Origin: Solirhodobacter olei
GTDB taxonomy: Bacteria > Pseudomonadota > Alphaproteobacteria > Rhodobacterales > Rhodobacteraceae
DNA length: 64,000 nt
Reading direction: 5' to 3'
NCBI RefSeq assembly: GCF_004010155.1
Contig: NZ_RRYH01000007.1
Coordinates: 124,001 to 188,000 of the forward strand
Below, piece after piece: positions 1 to 8,339 of the stretch. Below the pieces are notes generated by a model, which ran no database searches, had not been told where the DNA came from, and worked only from the letters and a program-made list of their open reading frames with translations. The number at the start of each line of letters is the position of its first letter. Position 1 is the stretch's first letter. The position numbers and the translations under genes are program-made.

Positions 1-1
1 G

Positions 2-1294
2 CACGAAGAGCAGCTGAAGGCCGAGGGCGCGAAGGTCAGCCGTGGCGTGGCCGGGATCCCGACCGCGGTGGTGGGCGAATGGGGCTCCGGCGGGCCGGTC
101 ATCGCCATCCTCGGCGAATACGACGCGCTGCCGGAACTGGGGCAGGAGCCGGGTGTGGCCGAACCGCGGCCGACCGGCGGACCGGGCCACGGCTGCGGGC
201 ACAACCTTCTGGGCTCGGCCGCGATGATGGCGGCGACGGCGCTGGCCGACTGGCTGAAGGAAACCGGCACCCCCGGCACAGTGCGCTACTACGGCTGCCC
301 GGCCGAGGAAGGCGGCGCGGCGAAGACCTTCATGGTCCGCGCGGGTCTTTTCGACGATGTCGACGCGGCGATCTCCTGGCACCCGGCGACGCTGAACGGG
401 GTGAGCGAGCCGCATTCGCTTGCCAACACCCGGATCGACTACACCTTCCACGGCCGCGCCTCGCATGCCGCGGCTGCGCCGGAGCTGGGCCGCTCCGCGC
501 TGGACGCGGTGGAGCTGATGAACATCGCGGTCAACTACATGCGCGAGCACATGCCGGATGATGCCCGGGTCCACTACGCCTATCTCGATGCGGGCGGGGT
601 GGCGCCGAATGTCGTGCAGGCGAAGGCCACGGTACGCCAGCTGGTGCGCGCGCGCGACCTGCCGGGCCTGCGCGAGCTGATCGCGCGGGTCGACAAGATC
701 GCCAACGGGGCCGCGCTGATGACCGAGACGCGGGTGGAGCGGAAGGTCGTCTCGGGCGTGTCCAACATCATGGGCAACCGGGTGCTGGAAGAGCTGATGC
801 AGGCCGAATTCGACCGCCTCGGCGCGCCGGACTTCGACGCAGACGACCGAGCCTTCGCCGAGGAGATCCGCAAGACCCTGACGCCCGAGCATATTACCCA
901 GAGCTTCCGCCGCTTCGGAATCACCCCCCGCGCCGACATGCCCCTGGCCGATTTCGTCGTGCCGCTGGAACGGCAGCCGACGGGCGGCGAGGGCTCGACC
1001 GACGTGGGCGATGTCAGCTGGGCGGTGCCGACGGTACAGGCCCGGGTCGCCACCTGCGCGGTGGGCACGCCGTTCCACACCTGGCAGCTGACGGCGCAGG
1101 GCAAGTCGCCCATGGCGCACAAGGGGATGGAACATGCCGCCAAGGTGATGGCGGCGACCGGCAAGGCGCTGTTCGCCAAGCCCGACGTCCTCGCCGCGGC
1201 CATTGCCGAGCATGCCGCCAAGATGAAGGAAACGCCCTACGTCTGCCCGATGCCGGACGAGGTACAGCCCCCGATCCGCCCGCGCGCGGCGTGA
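2..1294 (+). CDS. M20D family amidohydrolase (AbgB-like), 5' end outside window
   Basis: This is the 3' part of a metal-dependent amidohydrolase of the M20D group, which includes AbgB (p-aminobenzoyl-glutamate hydrolase) and IAA-amino acid hydrolases. The reading frame is open at the window edge, so the true start lies upstream. Visible family motifs are GHGCGHN (metal-binding Cys/His), PAEEGG (catalytic and metal-binding Glu), SWHPA, and GTPFHTW near the C-terminus. These match the order of metal ligands in M20D dimetal enzymes. About 430 residues are present, close to full length. The substrate cannot be set from sequence; hydrolysis of an amide between an acyl or aryl group and an amino acid is the family role. 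It converges with the ATP-grasp gene, with a hairpin terminator between them. Confidence 0.85.
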   Translation, partial: HEEQLKAEGAKVSRGVAGIPTAVVGEWGSGGPVIAILGEYDALPELGQEPGVAEPRPTGGPGHGCGHNLLGSAAMMAATALADWLKETGTPGTVRYYGCPAEEGGAAKTFMVRAGLFDDVDAAISWHPATLNGVSEPHSLANTRIDYTFHGRASHAAAAPELGRSALDAVELMNIAVNYMREHMPDDARVHYAYLDAGGVAPNVVQAKATVRQLVRARDLPGLRELIARVDKIANGAALMTETRVERKVVSGVSNIMGNRVLEELMQAEFDRLGAPDFDADDRAFAEEIRKTLTPEHITQSFRRFGITPRADMPLADFVVPLERQPTGGEGSTDVGDVSWAVPTVQARVATCAVGTPFHTWQLTAQGKSPMAHKGMEHAAKVMAATGKALFAKPDVLAAAIAEHAAKMKETPYVCPMPDEVQPPIRPRAA

Positions 1295-1342
1295 AGCGAC
1301 GCTGAAGGCCCTCCTGTCCGGCAACAGGGCCAGGAAGACCCG

Positions 1343-1379
1343 GACCCGCCACGGCATTCAGACCGTCGGCGGGTCTTTT
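1343..1379 (+). terminator. Rho-independent terminator after the amidohydrolase
   Basis: The arms GACCCGCC-ACGG (1343-1354) and CCGT-C-GGCGGGTC (1363-1375) pair with a single bulged C around an 8-base loop, followed by TTTT. It sits 48 bases past the stop codon of the upstream gene. Confidence 0.75.
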
Positions 1380-1384
1380 CGTCC

Positions 1385-2512
1385 TCAGCTCGACTCGAGG
1401 TAGGATCGCCCCAGCCGCGCCTGCTTTAGTGCGAGACCGAGCAGCCGGAAAGCGTTGACGGAGGAGAAGCCGCGCGCGCGGTTGGCGGCGCCAAATTCGA
1501 ACAGCGTGCGCTGCTGGAAGAACAGGAAGCGGTAGGCATCGCCCAGCTTCGTGGTCTTGTCCCAGATATGGGTGGCTTCCGAACCCGCGCCGTTCACCTC
1601 GATCAGGTGGAAGTTCCGCCCCGCCCGCAGATCGGCGATATCGTCATAGCGGATGTCGAACCGGCCGAAGTAGAACTCCGGCATGCCACGGGCGATGGCG
1701 TCGAAGCGATCCTCCATCTCCGGCGTGATATGGGCTCGGCCGTCCTGGAACACGGCGCCGCGGCAATGGTTGCCGGTGAAGACCAGCGGAAAGATCTCGC
1801 CCTTCTCCAGCACCCGGTCCTTCTGGGCGCCGTGGCGGGCAAGGTAGACGTCCTTGATCTTGCCGGCGCGGGGATCGGCCTCGATCAGCTCCTCCAGCGT
1901 TGACAGGCCGTCGCCCACCACCTCGGGGAAGAGCTTCAGCGTGACCGAAACGATGCGGCCGCGATCCTCGCCCGGGGCGCGGATGTAGAAAATCCCGGCC
2001 TCGTTCTTCGCGGTGATCAGCTTCTGGAAGATGATCCGTTCCCGGCGCGGGAAATGCGTCAGGTAATGGTCGAGGTCAGCGACGGTGCGGATGATCCGTA
2101 CCCCCGCGCCGCGGCAGCCGATATCGGGCTTGGCGACCAGCGGGAACTCCAGCCCCGCCGTCTCCAGCGCCGCGAGAGCCTGCGGCAGATCGGCCGAGGG
2201 CGCGCCGGAGGCGGTGCCGACCTGAAAGCCGGTATAGGGGGCGACCCATTTCTTCCCCTCGCGCCCGAGCTGGGACATGATCTCGAACTTCGACTCTCCG
2301 ACGAGGCCGCCGGCCTCCATGCCGGGGTTCGCCAGCGTGGGCAGCGTGATAGAGCGGTAGCGCAGCGCAAGCCCCATCCATTGCAGGATCATCGGGATAT
2401 AGAAGAACCGGGCCGGCCAAAGCTCGAAGGCCGAGAATGTCGCCTCGGATTTCCCATCCTGTGCGAACAGGCGGCGGAGGCGCGGTCGGGGATCGAGGGT
2501 TGTCAACGTCAT
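1385..2512 (-). CDS. ATP-grasp ligase-like protein of unknown substrate
   Basis: This 375-residue protein resembles the ATP-grasp superfamily (D-Ala-D-Ala ligase/carboxylate-amine ligase type), which joins a carboxylate to an amine or thiol through an acyl-phosphate. Supporting segments are FPLVAKPDIGCRGAGV (nucleotide-binding lysine and glycine loop), IIFQKLI, and the late acidic metal-binding stretch FDIRYDD with LIEVNGAGSEATHIWD. The N-terminal 90 residues are aromatic-rich (ARFFYIPMILQWMGLALRYR) and unlike D-Ala ligases, suggesting contact with the membrane. The ATG at 2512 overlaps the stop of the DedA gene by four bases (ATGA), so the two are translationally coupled. The in-frame extension upstream is antisense-like and was not used. 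The substrate is unknown. Confidence 0.75.
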   Translation of the reverse strand: MTLTTLDPRPRLRRLFAQDGKSEATFSAFELWPARFFYIPMILQWMGLALRYRSITLPTLANPGMEAGGLVGESKFEIMSQLGREGKKWVAPYTGFQVGTASGAPSADLPQALAALETAGLEFPLVAKPDIGCRGAGVRIIRTVADLDHYLTHFPRRERIIFQKLITAKNEAGIFYIRAPGEDRGRIVSVTLKLFPEVVGDGLSTLEELIEADPRAGKIKDVYLARHGAQKDRVLEKGEIFPLVFTGNHCRGAVFQDGRAHITPEMEDRFDAIARGMPEFYFGRFDIRYDDIADLRAGRNFHLIEVNGAGSEATHIWDKTTKLGDAYRFLFFQQRTLFEFGAANRARGFSSVNAFRLLGLALKQARLGRSYLESS

Positions 2513-3108
2513 TTCTCGTCCTTGCCCCTGATGCGCCGGGCCTGACGCCGCGCGACATATTGGCTGATGCCCAGCAGGATCACCGCGAGCGCAATGCCCG
2601 CGGGCCAACGCCAGGCTCCGAAATAGGTCATGATCACTTTTCCCGCCCCGAGAGCGAAGGTGAACAGCAACGACGTCCATATAAGCGTAGCGACAACGAC
2701 CGCCAAGGCAAAGCGAAGAAACGGCATTCCGAGAAAACCGCAGGCGGTGTAGGTCGGCAGACGCGCCCCCGGCAGGAAGCGGACGGAGATCACCGCGGCG
2801 ATCAGCCGGGTGTTGAGCCAGTCTTGCATCCCCTTCGCGCGGTCCGTTTTCACCCAGCGCCGCGCCCAGGGGTGACGGGCCGCGAAACGCCCGGCGGCGA
2901 AGAGGCCCAGATCGCCCAGCGTGATGCCGATGAACAGGCTGCCCAGCGCCAGCGGCATCGAGACATGGCCGTCGGCCACCACAAGCGCGGCCAGCACGGC
3001 GGCCGCATCCTCCAGCACGAAGCTCGACAGGATGATGCCGAAGAAGACAAGGAAGGGATTGGACGTGCCTTCGACGAAAAGCGTGAAGTCCTGCGCAAGG
3101 GCGCTCAT
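2509..3108 (-). CDS. DedA/SNARE-associated family membrane protein
   Basis: This 199-residue integral membrane protein of the DedA (VTT) family carries the typical re-entrant motif with a proline and conserved basic residues (SVRFLPGARLPTYTACG, around residues 105-121) and the G-x-x-x-G-rich segment LGDLGLFAAGRFAARHPW. DedA proteins are linked to lipid scrambling or undecaprenyl-phosphate recycling and membrane homeostasis. The start ATG at 3108 begins MSALAQDF; longer in-frame readings run into the leader and lack family similarity. It is the first gene of a two-gene operon with the ATP-grasp protein. Confidence 0.85.
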   Translation of the reverse strand: MSALAQDFTLFVEGTSNPFLVFFGIILSSFVLEDAAAVLAALVVADGHVSMPLALGSLFIGITLGDLGLFAAGRFAARHPWARRWVKTDRAKGMQDWLNTRLIAAVISVRFLPGARLPTYTACGFLGMPFLRFALAVVVATLIWTSLLFTFALGAGKVIMTYFGAWRWPAGIALAVILLGISQYVARRQARRIRGKDEK

Positions 3109-3451
3109 GCGGCCTCGCCCCGGGTCGGGGGCGCGGCCCTGCCCGCCTTGCCTGCCGCTGCGCCCATTGTTCGTCCTGACATCACCATAGATGCGCGGCT
3201 TATAGGCGAGGGTTGGCCAACCGGCAAGCCTCGCGGCCCGGTCGAAGGGCGCGCCGATGCCCTTGTAGCACAGCGTTATCCGGTCCTCGACAGGCCCGGC
3301 GCGAGGCAGCAAAAGACGACCGGCGGGCCCCAACCGGCCCGTCGTGCGGGCCTCGCGCCGCGCTGGCGCCCCCCGCCCCGGCCCGCACGTTCGGCCATTG
3401 ACCTTGGCTGGCCCGGCACTTACCCACGAAACTGTGACCCCGGAGGACGCC
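3109..3451. other. Divergent intergenic region dedA/pncA
   Basis: There are 343 bases without a convincing gene between the divergently transcribed dedA and pncA. It should hold promoters for both. I see no clear -35/-10 pair; the main feature is the large hairpin at 3298-3359. Confidence 0.6.
3298..3359. other. Large inverted-repeat structure upstream of pncA
   Basis: Outer arms GGCGCGAGGC (3298-3307) and GCCTCGCGCC (3350-3359) match perfectly over 10 bp. Inside are ACGAC/GTCGT (3316-3320/3341-3345) and GGGCC/GGCCC (3325-3329/3336-3340) around a six-base loop. There is no T-run, so it is not an intrinsic terminator in either direction. It lies about 90 bases before pncA and could be a leader RNA structure or a protein-binding site. 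Confidence 0.6.
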
Positions 3452-4060
3452 ATGCGGCCCACGACCGATGCCCTGATCGTCATCGACATCCAGAATGATT
3501 TCTGCCCCGGCGGCGCCCTTGCCGTGGCGGATGGCGACAGCATCATCCCCCGTGTCAACGCGCTGATGGACGAGTTTGCCGTGGTCGTCCTGACCCAGGA
3601 CTGGCATCCCGCGGACCATTCCTCCTTCGCAGCCAACCATCCCGGCGCGGCCCCCTTCACGACGGTGGAGATGCCCTACGGTCCGCAGGTCCTGTGGCCC
3701 GCGCATTGCGTGCAGGGCGGGGCCGGGGCGGAGTTCCACCCCGATCTGCGCACCGATCCGGCGGACCTGATCCTCCGCAAGGGCTTCCGGACCGATATCG
3801 ACAGCTATTCGGCCTTTTTCGAAAACGATCACAAGACCGCGACCGGCCTCGAGGGCTACCTGCGAAACCGTGGCGTGGCGCGGCTGACGCTGGTCGGCCT
3901 CGCCACCGATTACTGCGTCGCCTGGTCGGCGATCGACGCGGCAAGGCTGGGCTTTTCGGCGACGGTGCTGGAAGGGGCCTGCCGGGCGATCGACCTCGAC
4001 GGCTCGCTTGCGGCCGCGCGGGCGGCAATGCGCGACGCGGGCGTGACGCTGGAGCCCTGA
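3452..4060 (+). CDS. pncA: Nicotinamidase
   Basis: This isochorismatase-fold hydrolase of 202 residues converts nicotinamide to nicotinate and ammonia in NAD salvage. The catalytic triad is visible as D12 (VIDIQNDF), K110 (LRKGF) and C155 ([12 protein letters not shown]). The metal-binding motif is DWHPADH, with D50, H52 and H56. The ATG at 3452 follows a purine-rich GGAGGAC stretch and gives the family-typical N-terminus. The stop is separated by one base from the start of pncB, the next enzyme in the pathway. This is a confident assignment. Confidence 0.95.
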   Translation: MRPTTDALIVIDIQNDFCPGGALAVADGDSIIPRVNALMDEFAVVVLTQDWHPADHSSFAANHPGAAPFTTVEMPYGPQVLWPAHCVQGGAGAEFHPDLRTDPADLILRKGFRTDIDSYSAFFENDHKTATGLEGYLRNRGVARLTLVGLATDYCVAWSAIDAARLGFSATVLEGACRAIDLDGSLAAARAAMRDAGVTLEP

Positions 4061-4061
4061 C

Positions 4062-5354
4062 ATGGTGGATATCGCGGCCCGGGTCTACAATCACCACTGG
4101 AAGATCGATCCGATCGTCCGGTCGCTGATCGATACCGATTTCTACAAGCTCCTGATGTGCCAGTCGGTTTTCCGGAACAGCCCGGATACCACGGTCACCT
4201 TTAGCCTGATCAACCGCACCACCTCGATCCGGCTGGCGGAGCTGATCGACGAGGGCGAGCTGCGCGAACAGCTGGACCATATCCGCACGCTGCGGCTGTC
4301 ACGGGGAGAGTCGACCTGGCTGCGCGGCAACACCTTCTACGGCAAGCGCCAGATGTTCCGCCCCGACTTCCTGGAGTGGTTCGAGGGGCTGCAGCTGCCG
4401 CCCTACCACCTGGAGAAGCGCGACGGGCAATACGAGCTGACCTTCGAAGGCAAATGGCCCGAGGTCATGCTGTGGGAGATCCCGGCGCTGGCGGTGCTGA
4501 TGGAGCTGCGCTCGCGCGCCGTTCTGCGCGACATGGGGCGGTTCGAGCTGCAGGTGCTCTATGCACGGGCGATGACCAAGCTCTGGGAGAAGGTGGAACG
4601 GCTGCGCAGCATCGAGGGCCTGAAGATCGCCGATTTCGGCACCCGGCGGCGGCATTCCTTCCTGTGGCAGGACTGGTGCGTTCAGGCGCTGCAGGAGGGG
4701 CTGGGAGAGGCCTTCATCGGCACCTCCAACTGCCTGATCGCCATGCGCCGCGAAGTCGAGGCGATCGGCACGAATGCGCACGAGATGCCAATGGTTTACG
4801 CCGCGCTGGCTGAGAACGACGCGGCGCTCGCCGAGGCGCCCTACAAGGTCCTCGCCGACTGGCACGAGGAGCATGAGGGGAACCTTCGGATCATCCTGCC
4901 GGACACCTACGGGACGGCCGGATTCCTGGCCCGGGCGCCGGACTGGCTGACCAGCTGGACCGGGATCCGGATCGATTCCGGCGACCCGGTTGCCGGTGCG
5001 GAGGAGGCGATCCGCTGGTGGACGGCGCGGGGCGAGGATCCGCGCACCAAGCTGGTGATCTTCTCGGACGGGCTCGACGTCGACAAGATCGAGGAGCTCC
5101 ACGCCCGCTTCGCCGGACGGGTCAAGGCGAGCTTCGGCTGGGGCACGCTTTTAACCAATGATTTCAGGGGGCTGGTCCCCGAAAACCGGCTTGCGCCGTT
5201 CAGCCTTGTCTGCAAGGCGGTCGCGGCGGAGGGACGGCCGACGGTCAAGCTTTCGGACAATCCCAACAAGGCGATGGGGCCGAAGGACCAGATCGAACGC
5301 TACAAGCGTGTCTTCGGCGTGGGCGCCCAGACGCCGGTGGAGGTCGTCGTCTGA
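4062..5354 (+). CDS. pncB: Nicotinate phosphoribosyltransferase
   Basis: This 430-residue enzyme makes nicotinate mononucleotide from nicotinate and PRPP, the rate-setting step of the Preiss-Handler route. Diagnostic segments are [13 protein letters not shown] at the N-terminus, [10 protein letters not shown] (active-site region with the conserved His), GTSNCLIA, and [11 protein letters not shown] with FSDGLD for phosphate binding. The length is normal for the bacterial family. It begins one base after the pncA stop, so nicotinamide deamidation and nicotinate capture are coexpressed. A dispersed repeat begins about 50 bases after the stop. Confidence 0.96.
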   Translation: MVDIAARVYNHHWKIDPIVRSLIDTDFYKLLMCQSVFRNSPDTTVTFSLINRTTSIRLAELIDEGELREQLDHIRTLRLSRGESTWLRGNTFYGKRQMFRPDFLEWFEGLQLPPYHLEKRDGQYELTFEGKWPEVMLWEIPALAVLMELRSRAVLRDMGRFELQVLYARAMTKLWEKVERLRSIEGLKIADFGTRRRHSFLWQDWCVQALQEGLGEAFIGTSNCLIAMRREVEAIGTNAHEMPMVYAALAENDAALAEAPYKVLADWHEEHEGNLRIILPDTYGTAGFLARAPDWLTSWTGIRIDSGDPVAGAEEAIRWWTARGEDPRTKLVIFSDGLDVDKIEELHARFAGRVKASFGWGTLLTNDFRGLVPENRLAPFSLVCKAVAAEGRPTVKLSDNPNKAMGPKDQIERYKRVFGVGAQTPVEVVV

Positions 5355-5403
5355 CTTTGCCACACCGCGGCGAGGATCTGACGTAAGGACCCGGAAAACC
5401 ACG

Positions 5404-5466
5404 GAAAAGCCGATACCGTAAAAGCACCGCTTTTGCACCGTTTTGCCACCGCAAGGCACCGGCGTC
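5404..5466. repeat. Dispersed ~60 bp repeat, copy A
   Basis: The segment running from AAAAGCCGATACCGTAAAAG through CACCGCTTTTGCACCG to GGCACCGGCGTC is nearly identical to the reverse complement of 58331-58390. I count about seven differences in 62 positions. It lies just after pncB. It contains a short perfect hairpin AAAAGC-ACC-GCTTTT, which is not kept in the other copy. Confidence 0.8.
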
Positions 5467-5467
5467 C

Positions 5468-5522
5468 GGCGCCGGGGGCTGTCTGCCCCCGGACCCCCGA
5501 GAGTATTTCCGCCAAGGAAAAG
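5468..5522. repeat. Intergenic hairpin element with GAGTATTT tail, copy 1
   Basis: A perfect hairpin CCGGGGGC-TGTCT-GCCCCCGG (5472-5492) is followed by ACCCCCGAGAGTATTTCC and GCCAAGGAAAAG. From memory, elements of this form are common between genes in Rhodobacterales genomes; this is recall, not a search. A second, shorter copy of the GAGTATTT-NNNNCCAAG-AAAAAG tail is at 24488-24528. It sits between convergent genes (pncB and the kinase) and may act as a bidirectional transcript end. Confidence 0.65.
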
Positions 5523-5523
5523 A

Positions 5524-6450
5524 TCAGAACCCGTCGAGCAGCCGGCGGGCCTGGGCCAGGGCACGCTCGGCATAGGCGCGAAGGCCGGGGCTGGCGGGCG
5601 GCAGGCGGGGCACCGCCCAGCCGCAGGAGGCGAAGCAGCGGAGCGCGACGAAGAAGGGAAGCTCGGCCGTGGTGAGGGGCCGGCGGGACGCGTAGCCCTC
5701 GGCGGCGGCGGCGAGGAGATCGGGGTAGCCGGGCTCGGCCAGGTTCTGAAGCATCAGCGTGGCGAGGTCATAGGCGCGGAAGCCGAAACCGGAATCGTCG
5801 AAGTCGATCAGGTGCAGGGCGGCTCCGTCCAGCAGGATGTTCTCGCGCATCAGGTCGGCATGGATCAGGCCCGTGTCGGCACCGGGCGAAAGCGCATCGA
5901 GATGCCGGCGAGCAGCATCGCGGGCCTGCAGCAACAGGGCCGATTCCGGCTGAGATAGAGCCGGATTTTTCCAGAAACGGCCCCAGAGCGGGGCGTCGCC
6001 CAGCAGGCCATCGGCATCCCAGGCGGGGCGGGTGAACCCCGCCGGAAGGGTCAGCGCGTCCGTTGCGTCATGGATCCGGGCAAGGAGCTGGCCGATGCGG
6101 TGGAAGGTTTCGGGCGGGGCCGAGAGCCGGGTGCCGGCCGTGCCGAGCGGCACGCCCGGGACCCAGGCAACGAGCGAGGCGATGCGCCCCCCGGGCAGGC
6201 TGTGGATCAGTGCGCCCTCGGCGGTGCGCAGCGGGCGCGGGACGGGCAGACCGGCCCCGGCCAGCGCCTCTGTCCAGATCAGCTCGGACCGGATCGCCTC
6301 GGCGCTTTGATAGCCGGGGCGGTGGAGACGGAGGGCAGCGCGGGTGCCGTCCGGAAGGGTGGCGGCGTAGACGGCGTTCTCGCGGTCCTTGATCAGGCGC
6401 GGCGCGGGGCAGCGGCCCCAGGCGGCGAGGGCCAGGGCGGCCTCGGTCAT
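5524..6450 (-). CDS. APH-fold kinase (possible amino-alcohol/hydroxylysine-type kinase)
   Basis: This 308-residue phosphotransferase has the aminoglycoside-kinase/choline-kinase fold. The catalytic loop is LIHADLMRENIL (Asp and Asn of HxDxxxxN) and the metal-binding motif is LIDFDDSGFG. The start overlaps by four bases with the end of a class III aminotransferase-like gene. In animals, the kinase AGPHD1 (hydroxylysine kinase) works with AGXT2L-type PLP phospho-lyases of the class III aminotransferase family, so this pairing suggests phosphorylation of a hydroxyl on an amino compound followed by ammonia-phosphate elimination. The substrate is inferred, not shown. Homoserine kinase type II is a less likely alternative, because no threonine genes are nearby. 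Confidence 0.75.
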   Translation of the reverse strand: MTEAALALAAWGRCPAPRLIKDRENAVYAATLPDGTRAALRLHRPGYQSAEAIRSELIWTEALAGAGLPVPRPLRTAEGALIHSLPGGRIASLVAWVPGVPLGTAGTRLSAPPETFHRIGQLLARIHDATDALTLPAGFTRPAWDADGLLGDAPLWGRFWKNPALSQPESALLLQARDAARRHLDALSPGADTGLIHADLMRENILLDGAALHLIDFDDSGFGFRAYDLATLMLQNLAEPGYPDLLAAAAEGYASRRPLTTAELPFFVALRCFASCGWAVPRLPPASPGLRAYAERALAQARRLLDGF

Positions 6451-7724
6451 GCCGGCATCGCGGCCAGCGCCTCTGCCAACGTATCGACGAGAAGGTCGAC
6501 GTGCTCGTGGGCAAAGGGCAGCGGCGGCCGGATCTTCAGCGTGTTGGCGCCGCGCCCGATACGGTTCAGAAGCACGCCGCGGCGGCGCATCTCCTCCACC
6601 AGCCTTGCCGTGAAATCACCGGCGGGCTCCAGCGTGCCGGGCAGGGTGAATTCGACCCCGAAGAAGAGGCCCGCGCCGCGGATGTCGGCAATCCTCGGGT
6701 CCTTCAGCGCGCGGAGCCGCTGTAGCGCGTAAGCGCCGGTTTTGGCCGCGTTGGAGACCAGATCTTCGCTGTCGATCACCTCCAGCGTGGCGAGGGCCGC
6801 CGCGCAGGAGACCGGGTTTCCGCCGAAGGTGTTGAAATAGCCGAAAGCCTCGCGGAAGGCGGCCATCACCTCGGGCCGGGTGACGACGGCCGCGACGGGA
6901 TGGCCGTTCGCCATCGGCTTGCCGAGCGTCACGATGTCGGGCGCGAAGCCCATGCGCTCGTGGCCCCAGAAATGGGTGCCGAGGCGGCCGAAGCCGGGCT
7001 GGACCTCGTCGGCGATGATGACGCCGGCGGCGGCCTTCACCATCTCGACCGTGGGGGCGAGGAAGCCGGGCTCGAGCGCCGGGAAGCCCTCATTCGCGAA
7101 GAAGGGGCAGAGGATGAGGCTGGAGAAACCGTGGCCCGCCGCCTCCAGCTCCTCGATCGCCCGGGCGACATGGGCGGCGAAGGCCCGGGACTGGCCCTCT
7201 GCCGAACCGTCGAGCGGGCGCAGGTGGTCCGGCGTCGGGACGAGGCGGACGTTGGGGGCGTAGCCACCGATCGGCGGGCGGCGGGTCGAGAGCTGCGAGA
7301 CCAGCGCGGTATTGCCGTGATAGGTGGCGTTGGTGGCGATCATGCCGGTCTTGCCGGTGACCGCCTGCGCCATGCGCAGCGCAACGTCGTTCGCCTCCGA
7401 CCCGGTGCAGACCATCATCAGCGTCGACAGGTCATGCCCGAAGCGCGCTGTCAGGCGCTCTGCGTAGTCGAGGATCCCCTCGTGCAGGTAACGGGTGTGG
7501 GTGTTCAGCGTCGCGGCCTGTCTGGCGATCGCCTCCGTCACCCGCGGGTGGCAATGGCCGACGCTGGCGACGTTGTTGTAGCAGTCGAGGTAGCGGCGGC
7601 CCGCAGCGTCCCAGAGCCAAACGCCCTCGCCCCGGACGATCTCTACCGGGTCGGCGTAGAAGGTCGGCACGTTGGGGCCCAGCAGGCGGCGGCGTCGGGC
7701 GAGGAGGGTTTCGGTGCGCGTCAT
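6447..7724 (-). CDS. Class III aminotransferase-like PLP enzyme (possible phospho-lyase)
   Basis: This 425-residue fold-type I PLP enzyme of aminotransferase class III shows GSEANDVALRMA (phosphate-binding), the Asp of IIADEVQPGFGRLG, and the Schiff-base lysine in VTLGKPMANGHPV. Family members include ordinary omega-transaminases and also AGXT2L-type enzymes that remove phosphate and ammonia from phosphoethanolamine or phosphohydroxylysine. The four-base overlap with a kinase downstream makes the phospho-lyase reading attractive. The upstream end overlaps arfB in the same way (ATGA), so the three form one transcript. Whether it transaminates or eliminates phosphate cannot be decided from motifs alone. 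Confidence 0.8.
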   Translation of the reverse strand: MTRTETLLARRRRLLGPNVPTFYADPVEIVRGEGVWLWDAAGRRYLDCYNNVASVGHCHPRVTEAIARQAATLNTHTRYLHEGILDYAERLTARFGHDLSTLMMVCTGSEANDVALRMAQAVTGKTGMIATNATYHGNTALVSQLSTRRPPIGGYAPNVRLVPTPDHLRPLDGSAEGQSRAFAAHVARAIEELEAAGHGFSSLILCPFFANEGFPALEPGFLAPTVEMVKAAAGVIIADEVQPGFGRLGTHFWGHERMGFAPDIVTLGKPMANGHPVAAVVTRPEVMAAFREAFGYFNTFGGNPVSCAAALATLEVIDSEDLVSNAAKTGAYALQRLRALKDPRIADIRGAGLFFGVEFTLPGTLEPAGDFTARLVEEMRRRGVLLNRIGRGANTLKIRPPLPFAHEHVDLLVDTLAEALAAMPA

Positions 7725-8143
7725 TCCTCCGCCTCCGGCTTGCCGCGGAGCGCCTTGACCTGGCCGCGAACCGTCTTCGCCGCCAGCCTGCGGCGCTGGG
7801 ATCCGAGCGTGGGGCGGGTCGCGATGCGGCGTTTAGGCTGGATCAGGGCCTGTTTGATCATCTCCACCAGCCGCTCGCGGGCGATGGCACGGTTGCGTTC
7901 CTGGCTGCGGGTTTCCTCGGCCCGGATCAGGATCGCGCCTTCCGCCGTCCAGCGGCGCCCGGCGATGCGCTTGAGGCGGGCCTTGACGGCGGGGGTGAGG
8001 TTGGGGCTGCGCGCGGCCTCGAACCGAAGCTCGACAGCGGTGGAGACCTTGTTGACGTTCTGCCCGCCCGGACCGGAGGAGCGCGTGAAGCTCTCGGTCA
8101 GTTCCCAGTCGGCGATGGCCAAGGTGTCGGTGACATGCAGCAT
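7721..8143 (-). CDS. arfB: Alternative ribosome-rescue factor / peptidyl-tRNA hydrolase ArfB
   Basis: This 140-residue protein of the release-factor-like family rescues stalled ribosomes by hydrolysing peptidyl-tRNA without a stop codon. The catalytic GGQ lies at residues 26-28 (SSGPGGQNVNKVST). The basic C-terminal tail (AKTVRGQVKALRGKPEAEE) fits insertion into the mRNA channel. It is the first gene of the arfB/aminotransferase/kinase operon and overlaps its neighbour by four bases. The length is typical of the family. Confidence 0.93.
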   Translation of the reverse strand: MLHVTDTLAIADWELTESFTRSSGPGGQNVNKVSTAVELRFEAARSPNLTPAVKARLKRIAGRRWTAEGAILIRAEETRSQERNRAIARERLVEMIKQALIQPKRRIATRPTLGSQRRRLAAKTVRGQVKALRGKPEAEE

Positions 8144-8339
8144 GGGGCGGAGGTTAGCGCGCCGCCGCGCGGAGCGGAACCGGATTTGCGGGGGCGTTGA
8201 GCTGGGCCAGCGCCCGTCCGCGGGTGGGCGCCAGGGGCGGCACGGGTCTGTCCGTTTATGGCGTAAGGAACCCCTTCGGTTTGCCGGGGCGATGCCTCAC
8301 AAAAAGCGCCCATCCGTCCGGGCGGACGGCGCTGGCCCG

